Part shown: piece after piece, positions 12,133-20,084 of the stretch
Layout: each line of letters opens with the position of its first letter
Numbering within the stretch: the first letter of the stretch is position 1
Origin: Desulfobacterales bacterium
Lineage (GTDB): Bacteria > Desulfobacterota > Desulfobacteria > Desulfobacterales > C00003060
NCBI GenBank assembly: GCA_030616425.1
Contig: JAUWXJ010000015.1
Location: 1 to 20,084, forward strand
DNA: 20,084 nt
Direction of reading: 5' to 3'
Made by a program: the position numbers and the translations under genes
Notes under the pieces: generated by a model
Databases searched by the model: none
Told to the model about the DNA's origin: nothing
The model's input: only the letters and a program-made list of their open reading frames with translations

Positions 12133-14268
12133 CTAATGGATCAGTTTACAATTGTTATTAATTTCATCCGCTTTTCTCTTAAGTGCCAGGGCAAAGGGAT
12201 CCCTTGCTTTTGCACCCTCCCTCAGTTTTATCATCAGATCATAATAAAAACGCCAGGCCTTTATCTGGTTGGCCACCCTGGTCTTAGTATCTCGATAATA
12301 TCGCTCTTGGGAAAATGCTATCTTACTTAACCGTTTTAGCCCCTCTTTTTGATAGATAATGTCCTCCCTGTTTCTTCCCCCTTTCCCTGCTACAGATAGA
12401 ACAAAACGTGTAAGGGCCAACAGCCCTGGGAAAGGCTGAATAAACGATGCAGTAAAGAAGTTAAGGGTCTTTCTCACATCTTCAAAATCCCACCCCTTAA
12501 TTTCGCAAAGCGCTCGAGCTAAGTGAGAGAAATTCCATATTCTCTCCAAGTCATATATCTTCTTATAAGGCTCTGCAATCTTGATGGACTCGGAAGCAAA
12601 GGACTCTTTTTCATGAATCATGTGCAGACCAGGAAAATAGAGATACCTGAGAAGGTTGCCATCATCTTGGTCAAAAAGAACTGACAGGAGAAAAGCCTGG
12701 TCCTCGGCCCGGTGAACATGCGCGTCCACAAAAGGGGCATACCGCTCCAGCGCCTCTATCAAGAACCCGGTGGTGCCGCCAGTCACAAAGGTGCGCATGT
12801 AGGGATATTCATTGAGTACCTTCAGTGCTCTCCACTGAACTTCGGGAGGAAAGGCCTCCCCCCGAGTAATCAGGGACTGCAGTAGCCCTTGATAGAACAC
12901 GCCGGCTTCCCCTTCCGGGATACTCTCAGGGACATCGGGAATGGAAATGTCAGGAAGGAATAGATCATCTTTGTCAACCAGTTCATTCAGATTGGTTAGG
13001 CTTCCTGCAAAACAGCCGAGATATATGTCACGTTCGTTCTGATCCCGGGCAAGGGCACCCAGGGTAGGGAGGGTAAAGGCCTCCAGCCAGCACGACCCGG
13101 TTTCTCGGTAGAATCGCTCGGCCGGAAAGCTTTGGTCTGTATCGATCTTTATCACAGCTTTGACGCGGGGATTCATGAACTTGGCCAGAGAACCAAAGGC
13201 CTTGAGAAAATTGTAATGCATCGCATAGTATCCTTCGACACCAAAAAAAGAGAGATAGCCTTCTACTTCCTTATCTGGTATTTCCGAAAAATAGCGTTTA
13301 GCAGCCGGCACCAAAACATCATTGATAAGATGCCTCACATCAACTTGGCTGTAAAGGTACGGCTCCACGATTTTGAGTTCTGGAAGGATACCGTTCTTGA
13401 CCGCAGCAGCATATTGGCATTTCAGAACCTCTCTGGCGACACTGCCAAGGTTCATCCCTCCATGAGTAGGACTTATGGAAACATAGAGAGGAACTTTATC
13501 TCCCTCTCTTATATGATCCTTACATGCAGTTTTCTCTATCTCAATCTCTGCGCGGAAGGTCTCCTCCAGACTTCTCAAACAGAAAATAAACTCGCTGGCA
13601 TGTAGCGCATCCCTGGTGGTCGCCATCTCTATAGGGTGATCAAAGTACCAGTCAACTGGCAATCCTATGACTGACTTAAGACTCTTTTCTGCCCATTCTG
13701 GAAGTCCTTCCGGAACAAGCGATTCACTTCTTGGTGGTGTGACCAGCATGTTGGTAGTGAAGATAACCTCCTTTACAGGGTCGACGATGAAATTTTCATT
13801 GTTTGTGATCAATCTCAGCCGATTCCGTCCCTGAATATCCTTTACTATGTGCTCTGTATCAAACTGGACCAGAGTCTCAGCAGCCAACGGGTTAAATACC
13901 TTCAATCTGGCTGCTTTCAGCCGATCCGCGTCCCCGGCCCGGATCACATCTCGTAACACCTTTACCAGCGCACCATCCGACTCGAGCCGTTTTACGATTT
14001 CTTCCTGGATCATTTCATAGAATTTCAAATAGGTTTTTTTTTGCTCACCCCACATAGCATCTGGCACCTCCAAGTAGTCCCAGGCTCTTTGAAACAAAGG
14101 GTGCTCTTTTCCACAAAGGCATATCAGCACGGCGGCATTGATTTTGACTAACTCGCTAGGAGGGGCTTCAAATTGCTGTGCCAGGTCAATCTTGTCTATA
14201 GCGTCCTTGTGGCCCAAGAAAGCAGACCAAAGCTTGCTCATCAGTTCTTTCAAATCAGTATCCAACAT
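12133..14268 (-). CDS. Large GT-A-like glycosyltransferase of unknown family (711 aa)
   Basis: I do not recognise a named family, but the C-terminal half has the order of GT-A catalytic elements: KIDTDQ (374-379, DxD type), TGGTTGFLIEAL (496-507), HRAEDQAF (519-526) and histidines at 549 and 552 in LHMIHEK. The same order is found in the GT-A neighbour. The N-terminal 250 residues are mostly helical with no recognised domain; the middle (about 258-350) contains PLYVSISPTHGGMNLGSVAR. No signal peptide or membrane segment is seen. The open frame reaches 14376, but the first 36 codons lie in or next to a palindromic repeat. The ATG at 14268 has AGGA five bases upstream and is taken as the start. 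It heads a cluster with two more glycosyltransferases, and GlgX is the next gene upstream on the same strand. A role in making an intracellular or capsular glycan is inference. Confidence 0.7.
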   Translation of the reverse strand: MLDTDLKELMSKLWSAFLGHKDAIDKIDLAQQFEAPPSELVKINAAVLICLCGKEHPLFQRAWDYLEVPDAMWGEQKKTYLKFYEMIQEEIVKRLESDGALVKVLRDVIRAGDADRLKAARLKVFNPLAAETLVQFDTEHIVKDIQGRNRLRLITNNENFIVDPVKEVIFTTNMLVTPPRSESLVPEGLPEWAEKSLKSVIGLPVDWYFDHPIEMATTRDALHASEFIFCLRSLEETFRAEIEIEKTACKDHIREGDKVPLYVSISPTHGGMNLGSVAREVLKCQYAAAVKNGILPELKIVEPYLYSQVDVRHLINDVLVPAAKRYFSEIPDKEVEGYLSFFGVEGYYAMHYNFLKAFGSLAKFMNPRVKAVIKIDTDQSFPAERFYRETGSCWLEAFTLPTLGALARDQNERDIYLGCFAGSLTNLNELVDKDDLFLPDISIPDVPESIPEGEAGVFYQGLLQSLITRGEAFPPEVQWRALKVLNEYPYMRTFVTGGTTGFLIEALERYAPFVDAHVHRAEDQAFLLSVLFDQDDGNLLRYLYFPGLHMIHEKESFASESIKIAEPYKKIYDLERIWNFSHLARALCEIKGWDFEDVRKTLNFFTASFIQPFPGLLALTRFVLSVAGKGGRNREDIIYQKEGLKRLSKIAFSQERYYRDTKTRVANQIKAWRFYYDLMIKLREGAKARDPFALALKRKADEINNNCKLIH

Positions 14269-14301
14269 AGTAGTCCTGCCACGAAAGGAGACGAAGCCTA
14301 C

Positions 14302-14486
14302 AAGCTGTTTCAAAACCTTTTGACGAGTCCATTTTGGCCATTTTTGCCAAAAGTTCTTAGTGAAGCGGAGCGTCAAAATTGGAATTGTTTGAGGGCGTTA
14401 GCCCGAGTTTTACAATTTTAGCGAAGCGAGCTTAGAACTTCTCAAAATGGACAAACCAGCCGAGAAAAGAGGTTTTGAAATGGCTT
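14302..14486. repeat. 185-bp long imperfect inverted repeat (MITE/REP-like element)
   Basis: The outer ends are AAGCTGTTTCAAAACC (14302-14317) and GGTTTTGAAATGGCTT (14471-14486). Further pairs are TCCATTTTGG (14328-14337) with CAAAATGGA (14443-14451), AAGTTCTTAG (14351-14360) with CTTAGAACTT (14431-14440), CAAAATTG (14374-14381) with CAATTTTA (14413-14420), and the core GGGC-GTTA-GCCC (14393-14404). It lies 33 bp upstream of the chosen start of the large glycosyltransferase gene, so it may carry or block regulatory signals. It differs in sequence from the element at 1401-1544. A multi-copy nature is suspected but cannot be shown here. Confidence 0.7.
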
Positions 14487-14809
14487 CTAGTGATAATAAC
14501 CGCACCTTTTGCGGGCCGAGTATAGGAGGAAGGTCCTTGTGGGTCAAGCGAAAAGCATCACCACATATTGCGGTTCTGGATCGTGCGGTTGCGCGAGAGC
14601 TTGTGAAGGATGCCCGGGCCCGGGGTCGTGTTGTCTGCCTTTACCCTGTGTCTGGCTGTGTCATAAAGCCTGTCAGCTCAAACTAGAATTTCTGTGGAAA
14701 ATCCGCAAGGTAAAGTCTTGACCATCACACATTACCGTCCTTTCCAGCTCGGTTTTCTCTTCTCCAGACCAGTACTCAACTACTCCAGTCATGAGCAAAG
14801 CGAACCGAT
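14487..14809. other. Intergenic stretch between GlgX and the second palindromic element
   Basis: About 320 bases without a convincing gene. One weak candidate is a 49-codon plus-strand frame at 14537-14686: TTG start, AGGAGGAAGG seven bases upstream, product containing HIAVLDRAVARELVKDARAR. Its protein-like middle could be a remnant of a lost gene, but nothing recognisable is matched. A GC-rich palindrome (CCCGGGCCCGGG) lies within it. No clear promoter or terminator is seen in 14690-14809. Confidence 0.4.
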
Positions 14810-16936
14810 TTATTCCATTCTTGAGATGAACACCACGGCGGCCATGGGAAGCACAGAATGTTTTCTCTCGGCTATAACGGCAACACCCTGGTCTTCATCC
14901 AAGATGTCTTCAGGGGAAGGCCTGCTCGTATCTACAATGCGAAACCATCCTTTACCTGCTCGAGGCGGCGGAACTTCAAAACTGTGTTCCACCTCATCCC
15001 CGTTCAAGATCACACAGAAATCATCAGCCCTCTCTTCGTGTGGAAGTTCAGATCCGTCCAGCACAAAGGCAAGCACTCTCGAATCTTCAGACCAGTCTGG
15101 TTTGTCCACTTCAAGGCCGTGCCAGCTCACATCAGGATGTTCATCCATGTTTGTATCAACTCCGGTCAAGAAATTGGATCTTCGAAATACAGGATGTCGA
15201 TTCCTCAATGCGATCATCTTCTGGAAAAATCTCAGCAGACCAGCATTCTTTTTCGCAAAGTTCCAGTTGACCCAGCTTATCTCATTGTCCTGACAATATG
15301 GATTGTTATTCCCTTGCTGGGTTCGGCCGAACTCATCCCCTGCCAGGATCATTGGAACGCCATGGGAGGTCATAAGAATCGTTACAAAGATCTTGATACG
15401 TCGCATCCTCATGCTATTGACTGAACTGTTATCTATAGGCCCTTCAACGCCGCTATTTGAGCTAAAGTTTTGGTCGCTCCCGTCCTGGTTATCTTCACCG
15501 TTTTCCTCATTATGCTTATATTCATACGATACCAAGTCATATAGAGTAAAACCATCATGGCAGGTTATGTAGTTAATGCTGTTATAAGGACAGCGACCGT
15601 TTGCCTGATAGAGATCAGAGCTTCCTCCAATGCGGGTAGCTAACACCGGCACCATCCCTTTGTCTCCTCGTACGAACCGCCTCACAGCATCTCTGTAATG
15701 TGAGTTCCATTCAGCCCAACGTCCGGGAAACTCCCCCACCTGATTGATCTGTGTATCCCATGCCTCGGCAATTATCTTGGTCCGGGCAAGGGCTGGGTCC
15801 TGTTCAATGGCCTCGATGATTGAGGGGCCCGGGAGGAGTTCACCCCTGTGGTCCCTGCGCAGGATGGTGGCCAAATCAAAACGGAACCCGTCCACGTGCA
15901 TCTCGACAACCCAGTACTTGAGACAATCCAGGATAAAGGCTTGAACAGCAGGGTGGTTGCAGTTGACCGTGTTTCCGCAGCCTGAAAGATTCAGATAATC
16001 CTTTGATCCCGGATCCAACGAGTAGTAAATCGTATTATCGAGCCCCCGAAAACTAATGACAGGCCCCTCTGAGTCACCCTCTGCTGTGTGATTAAAAACT
16101 ACGTCAATGATCACCTCCATGCCTGCACGATGAAAGGCCTTGACCATCTCTTTGAATTCTTTCACTTGACTCCCGTCCCAACCATTTGAGGCATAAGAAG
16201 CCTTTGGCGCAAAGAATGCCATGGTATTATAGCCCCAGAGGTTTTTCAGCTTCTCCCCGGTCTTTGGATTGACTCGCTTGTTTTCCAGCTCATTGAATTC
16301 AAAGACAGGCATCAATTCCACGGCTGTGACGCCCAGGGATTTTATGTAGGGAATCTTCTCGATCAAGCCTCTATAGGTCCCAGCACCCTTGAACCCTGAA
16401 GATTGAAGATCCCCCGCAGTCCCATTTTGGCGGGACGGGGAATGCGTTCGCTTTTGCAGTTCATGAATCGTGTATCCTCTTACATGAAGCTCATAGATCA
16501 CGCAGTCTTTCAGGGGCAAGTTCAGCAGCCTGTCGCCCTCCCAGTCAAAATCATCCGCAACAATACAACAGCGCCTTTCTCCCTCCCCGTGGCCCCAAGT
16601 CTCCCCCCCTTCTAGGGCCCTGGCATAAGGATCAAGCAGAATATTCTCTCTGTTGAACCAATGTCCATCCCCCTTGGGGTCAAAGGGACCGTCAGCTCTG
16701 TACCCGTAACTCAGGGATCTGTCCATGCCGAGCACAAGGATATGCCATATATCGCCGGTTCTGTTGATTTCGGGGTTGAGGGGAATTTCGGCTATCGGCT
16801 CTGTTTTTGCTTTATCAAAGAGGACAAGTGTGAGAGATGTGGCATTTCTGGAAAAGACGGAGAAGTTAACCCCCTCAGGTGTGATGGTAGCCCCCAGGGG
16901 AAGAGGCCGGCCGGGTTTAGTTTTCCACGTTTCCAA
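14810..16936 (-). CDS. glgX: Glycogen debranching enzyme (isoamylase-type, GlgX/TreX)
   Basis: A 708-residue GH13 alpha-1,6-glucosidase that removes branches from glycogen or limit dextrins. An N-terminal CBM48 domain (about 10-110, GRPLPLGATITPEGVNFSVFS) precedes the barrel. GH13 motifs are complete: VVFNHTAEG (279-287), DGFRFDLA with nucleophile D354, IIAEAWD with acid/base E391, and CHDGFT with D461. The GlgX signature YNTMAFFAP (236-244) is present. The length is normal. The start is a TTG at 16936 without a good Shine-Dalgarno; homology begins about residue 9, so the true start cannot be far away. No other glg gene is adjacent. It precedes the glycosyltransferase trio on the same strand, but 540 bp and a repeat element separate them, so a joint operon is uncertain. 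Confidence 0.95.
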   Translation of the reverse strand: METWKTKPGRPLPLGATITPEGVNFSVFSRNATSLTLVLFDKAKTEPIAEIPLNPEINRTGDIWHILVLGMDRSLSYGYRADGPFDPKGDGHWFNRENILLDPYARALEGGETWGHGEGERRCCIVADDFDWEGDRLLNLPLKDCVIYELHVRGYTIHELQKRTHSPSRQNGTAGDLQSSGFKGAGTYRGLIEKIPYIKSLGVTAVELMPVFEFNELENKRVNPKTGEKLKNLWGYNTMAFFAPKASYASNGWDGSQVKEFKEMVKAFHRAGMEVIIDVVFNHTAEGDSEGPVISFRGLDNTIYYSLDPGSKDYLNLSGCGNTVNCNHPAVQAFILDCLKYWVVEMHVDGFRFDLATILRRDHRGELLPGPSIIEAIEQDPALARTKIIAEAWDTQINQVGEFPGRWAEWNSHYRDAVRRFVRGDKGMVPVLATRIGGSSDLYQANGRCPYNSINYITCHDGFTLYDLVSYEYKHNEENGEDNQDGSDQNFSSNSGVEGPIDNSSVNSMRMRRIKIFVTILMTSHGVPMILAGDEFGRTQQGNNNPYCQDNEISWVNWNFAKKNAGLLRFFQKMIALRNRHPVFRRSNFLTGVDTNMDEHPDVSWHGLEVDKPDWSEDSRVLAFVLDGSELPHEERADDFCVILNGDEVEHSFEVPPPRAGKGWFRIVDTSRPSPEDILDEDQGVAVIAERKHSVLPMAAVVFISRME

Positions 16937-17000
16937 CTTGCTATATCTGATTGACCATTTAGCTCCACGCCCCGCGAAGCAGGCAGGTTAGCATATACTG

Positions 17001-20000
17001 CTATGTTGTTTTCGCCCGCAGCCTCTTCTTGATCGCTGCTGACGCGTCGAGCACCAGGCTCAAGAGCGCAGGTACCAGGAAAATCGTGAAGACTGTGGAT
17101 ACCAGAAGACCTCCTACAATCACGCTGCCAAGGCCCCGATAGAACTCTGAGCCCGCCCCCGGGGTCAGCACGAGGGGCATCATGCCGAACACACTTGTCA
17201 CTGAACTCATATATATGGGCCGGATACGTGAGCGGACCGATTCTCGAATCGCCTCTCGTGGGGCCATATCAGCATAGCGCATATTGTTGAGGGCCTGATG
17301 TACAATAAGGATCGCATTGTTGACGACAATCCCCACTAAGATCACAAAGCCCAGCATAGTGATGATATCCAGAGGTTGATAGGCGATGAAGAGATTAACT
17401 AGGAGGAGTCCGATAAACCCGCCGGCTGCAGCCAAAGGCACACTGAACATGATAATAAACGGATAGAAAAAATTCTCAAAGAGAGCGGACATCAAAAGAT
17501 AGCTTATGACAATGGCCAGGATGAAGTTCCACTGGAGGGAACGCCTTGTGCGCGTCAGGTCGTCTGCGGTTCCGCTCAGGTTAATCCGATAGAGCGACCC
17601 GAGTTCCCCGCTCGCTTTGATGGGGCCCACAACCTTGTCGCTAACTGTGGCCATGGCAGTCTCCAAGGCCATTTCCCTTGGGGGTATGACCTGAATCGTA
17701 ATGGCCCGTTCTGAATCGATGTGGTTGATTTGGGTTGGTCCCTCTTCTAAGCGAATCTCAGCCAATGATCCCAGGGTCACCCTTTCCCCTCTGGGAGTCT
17801 GAATTGGGAGGTTGGCCAGATCTTGTGTTCGCTTGAGCTTAGCCTTGTCTGCCTTTACCACCAGGTCGATTTCATCGCCGTATAGCCGGTAATTGCTCGC
17901 CTTGGCGCCATCCACGAGCACATCCACGGTTCTGCCAAGCTCAGCCGTTGTCATGCCCAGGCGACTGAGGCGGTCCCGGTTCGGGATAATGCGCATCTCA
18001 GGGTTGCCCAGATCCAGACTTGGAATGGGACGTATCTGAGCACCAGGCATAAGCTGCGAGACCTGTCCGTATAACTGTCGGCCGAGCATAATGAGTCGTT
18101 CCAGTTCCGGGCCCTTGATCTCTATCTCGATGGATCTCCCTGCGCCGATGCCACGTGCAAAAAGACTCGGCTGCTGGACGATGGCAATCATGCCAGGAAT
18201 TTTTTCGAGTATGCCGTATACATAAGGAAGCAGTTCACGCGTTCTTTCCTGAACCTTTGAGATAACTCCAAAAAAGGCCTGTTGCCCCCAGGCAACAAAA
18301 AAGAAGTTCTTCACTGAGGGAAGGTTCAATTCCCTTGCAACCTCACTTTCACCCTCATGCGATATCAGGGGTAGGACGCCCTTTTCTACAGTCTTTGCTA
18401 TTTCGTTGAGCTCTTCAAGATTGTATCCGGGCGGGGGCAAAAGAAGCCCGAATAGAAGTTCCTGATTTCCTTCTGGCAAGTACTCCGTCTTTGGCATCAG
18501 GAACCAGGCCATGCCGACGGCCAGGCCTGTCATCAAAACGGCCAGTCCAAGGCGTGTCGAGACCCGACCGCACGTCCAGTAAACGAAACGTGTAATCCCG
18601 CTGCTAAACCCGGACGCCAGGCGATAGATGGACCATGACCGCCTGCGTGAAGGTTCGGTGCGCTGGACCTTTCCGAGTATCTTGGAAGAAAGGGCCGGTA
18701 TCACTGTAACCGATGCCAACAGGCTCAGTACCACCGCGCTGCTAATGGCAATAGCAATGTCCCGGAAGAGCTGGCCCGCCTCTTCCTTGACAAACATAAC
18801 AGGGAGAAACACGACAACCGTGGTCAGGGTACTGGCAAGTACCGCACCCCAAACCTCGACTGTGCCGTCATAGGCAGCCTGGGAACGCGATTTGCCCATC
18901 TCGCGGTGACGAAAGATATTCTCAAAGACTACGATAGAATTATCAACCACCATACCAACAGCAAAGCTCATGCCGGCTAGGCTCACCACATTGATGTTCC
19001 GTCCAAACAGAGTCATCAAAAGAAAAGTACCTACCACACTGATCGGGATGGCAAGAGCAACAATCAGGGTGCTGGTGACGCTTCGTAGAAAGACCAGGAG
19101 GACGATAATCGCCAGTGTACCGCCTACAAAGATGTTTTGTCTCACCAGGCGAATGGCGCCATAAATGTAGTTGGTCTCATCATAAGCCTGCTCGATGTGT
19201 AATCTGCGATCCTTAAGGATTCCATCGTTGAGTTCATCGAGGGCCCCCTGGATCTTCTTCATCACAACAAGCACGTTTGAACCGGTTTCACGGACCGCGT
19301 TCAGGACAATGGTGGGGATCCCCTCATGCCGAACAACCACATCAAAATCTTCATAGCCCAGGGAAACGTGAGCCACATCCCCGACGGTGATGGGAGCCCC
19401 TCTGACCCGCTTGATGATGACCTTAGCCACATCTTCAGGCGTCTCATACTCGCCAACCGTGCGGGCAATATACCGACGTTTGCCCTCATCAAAGTCCCCG
19501 GCACTGATGTTTCTGTTTTCCACATCAAGGGCTCGCATGAGCTCCGGAATTGTAATATTTCGGGCAGCCAGGGCGTTTGAATCGACTATCACCTGAAGTT
19601 CCCGCTCTTGTCCCCCGTAGATGTTGACTGAGGCCACACCGGTAATCCTTTCCAAGCGAGGTTTTACGTACTCGTCGCAAAAGTCGTATTCATGGCTTAG
19701 CACACCCTTATATCCGTCGAGGGCACGGACGATCATCCAAGCAATCGCCTTTTCATGCCGGCCCCCTGACTTGATGATCGGCTTCTCCATGTCGTCAGGG
19801 TATTGTTTTACCTGATCGAGCTTATTGGAAACCTTGAGCAGGGCGGCGTCTGTATCGGTGCCGATTTCAAAGACAAGGTTGACGTACGCCAAACCGTCAC
19901 GGCTCTCACTCTTCATCTCATCGAGCCCTTCCACTTTTTTCATCTCATCTTCCTGAACGTCGATGATCTCTCGTTCCACCTCCAGGGGACTTGCTCCCTG

Positions 20001-20084
20001 CCACATGGTTTCCACCGAAATCTCCGGCATGTCCACGTTAGGGGTTAGCTGAATGGGAATCCTGAAGAGTGAGATAAGACCAAA
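17001..20084 (-). CDS. RND efflux transporter, inner-membrane pump subunit (AcrB/HAE1 family), N-terminus beyond right edge
   Basis: A proton-driven tripartite efflux pump component; 1,027 residues plus a stop are inside the window. The frame stays open to base 20084, where it reads FGLISLFRIPIQLTPNVDMP, typical of about 20-30 residues into an AcrB protein, so the GTG at 20036 is not the start. The porter segment SVETMWQGASPLEVE and two sets of membrane helices are visible, including the proton-relay helix VGMVVDNSIVVFENI. Here the usual aspartate pair is Asp-Asn, as in several RND branches, and the later helix has VGIVVNNAILIV. The C-terminal half ends in a basic tail. The substrate cannot be predicted; the membrane-fusion partner is presumably outside the window. 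GlgX follows after 64 bp, with no strong terminator in the gap. Confidence 0.95.
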   Translation of the reverse strand, partial: FGLISLFRIPIQLTPNVDMPEISVETMWQGASPLEVEREIIDVQEDEMKKVEGLDEMKSESRDGLAYVNLVFEIGTDTDAALLKVSNKLDQVKQYPDDMEKPIIKSGGRHEKAIAWMIVRALDGYKGVLSHEYDFCDEYVKPRLERITGVASVNIYGGQERELQVIVDSNALAARNITIPELMRALDVENRNISAGDFDEGKRRYIARTVGEYETPEDVAKVIIKRVRGAPITVGDVAHVSLGYEDFDVVVRHEGIPTIVLNAVRETGSNVLVVMKKIQGALDELNDGILKDRRLHIEQAYDETNYIYGAIRLVRQNIFVGGTLAIIVLLVFLRSVTSTLIVALAIPISVVGTFLLMTLFGRNINVVSLAGMSFAVGMVVDNSIVVFENIFRHREMGKSRSQAAYDGTVEVWGAVLASTLTTVVVFLPVMFVKEEAGQLFRDIAIAISSAVVLSLLASVTVIPALSSKILGKVQRTEPSRRRSWSIYRLASGFSSGITRFVYWTCGRVSTRLGLAVLMTGLAVGMAWFLMPKTEYLPEGNQELLFGLLLPPPGYNLEELNEIAKTVEKGVLPLISHEGESEVARELNLPSVKNFFFVAWGQQAFFGVISKVQERTRELLPYVYGILEKIPGMIAIVQQPSLFARGIGAGRSIEIEIKGPELERLIMLGRQLYGQVSQLMPGAQIRPIPSLDLGNPEMRIIPNRDRLSRLGMTTAELGRTVDVLVDGAKASNYRLYGDEIDLVVKADKAKLKRTQDLANLPIQTPRGERVTLGSLAEIRLEEGPTQINHIDSERAITIQVIPPREMALETAMATVSDKVVGPIKASGELGSLYRINLSGTADDLTRTRRSLQWNFILAIVISYLLMSALFENFFYPFIIMFSVPLAAAGGFIGLLLVNLFIAYQPLDIITMLGFVILVGIVVNNAILIVHQALNNMRYADMAPREAIRESVRSRIRPIYMSSVTSVFGMMPLVLTPGAGSEFYRGLGSVIVGGLLVSTVFTIFLVPALLSLVLDASAAIKKRLRAKTT

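Noticed and set aside
14269..14376. A 36-residue N-terminal extension of the large glycosyltransferase
   Set aside because: Most of it lies inside the palindromic element, and the ATG at 14268 has its own AGGA at proper spacing.
14509..14721. A cysteine-rich plus-strand ORF (11 cysteines in about 40 residues) resembling a small metal-binding or toxin-like peptide
   Set aside because: The cysteines come from GC-rich TGC/TGT runs in a shifted frame; there is no spaced CxxC pattern or good ribosome site, and another frame over the same bases looks more protein-like.
16937..17000. Possible terminator between the RND gene and glgX
   Set aside because: Only a 4-bp stem (AGCA/TGCT) without a T-tract is visible.
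1..20084. CRISPR arrays, tRNA or rRNA genes, phage or transposase genes
   Set aside because: I saw no regularly spaced short repeats, cloverleaf or rRNA-like sequence, and no recognisable integrase or transposase in any frame.

Overview
The window looks like part of a Desulfobacterota (deltaproteobacterial) chromosome, probably an anaerobic sulfate-reducing or syntrophic lineage. The pointers are a long-form formate--tetrahydrofolate ligase next to stand-alone phosphorelay proteins, a sigma-54 activator, the methanogen-type first two enzymes of aromatic biosynthesis (a pair also known from sulfate reducers), and two imperfect-palindrome repeats of a kind common in such genomes. This is inference from gene content; no rRNA or tRNA is present to settle it.

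Layout. 1-672 (minus): a single-domain response regulator overlaps the start of fhs, which runs off the left edge. 832-1020 (plus): a probable 6S RNA, not visible as an ORF, followed by a small unknown gene with its own promoter (1139-1402), a 144-bp palindromic element (1401-1544) and a membrane-anchored metallophosphoesterase (1653-2837). 2857-5055 (minus): a two-component pair made of a soluble histidine kinase and an NtrC-type sigma-54 activator. 5275-6243 (minus): an unusual fusion of an Smr domain to the 16S rRNA methyltransferase RsmG, divergent from endonuclease IV (nfo, 6322-7176, plus). 7198-9072 (minus): an operon of archaeal-type ADH synthase and 3-dehydroquinate synthase II. 9300-9429 (plus): a second, orphan 3' end of nfo, sharing a perfect 57-bp direct repeat with the intact gene, so the aro pair sits between two nfo tails.

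9479-14268 (minus): three glycosyltransferase-like genes in a row (a large GT-A-like protein of unknown family, a GT-A protein, a GT4 protein), with an apparent leader peptide and a structured intergenic RNA between them. 14302-14486 is a second long palindromic element, just upstream of the large gene. 14810-16936 (minus): glycogen debranching enzyme GlgX, which may share a glycan or glucan context with the glycosyltransferases. 17001-20084 (minus): an RND efflux transporter whose N-terminus lies beyond the right edge.

The observations that most deserve a second look are the nfo-tail duplication bracketing the archaeal-type aro operon (it looks like the scar of an integration by recombination inside nfo), the unassigned glycosyltransferase trio, the Smr-RsmG fusion, and the 6S RNA beside a folate gene.
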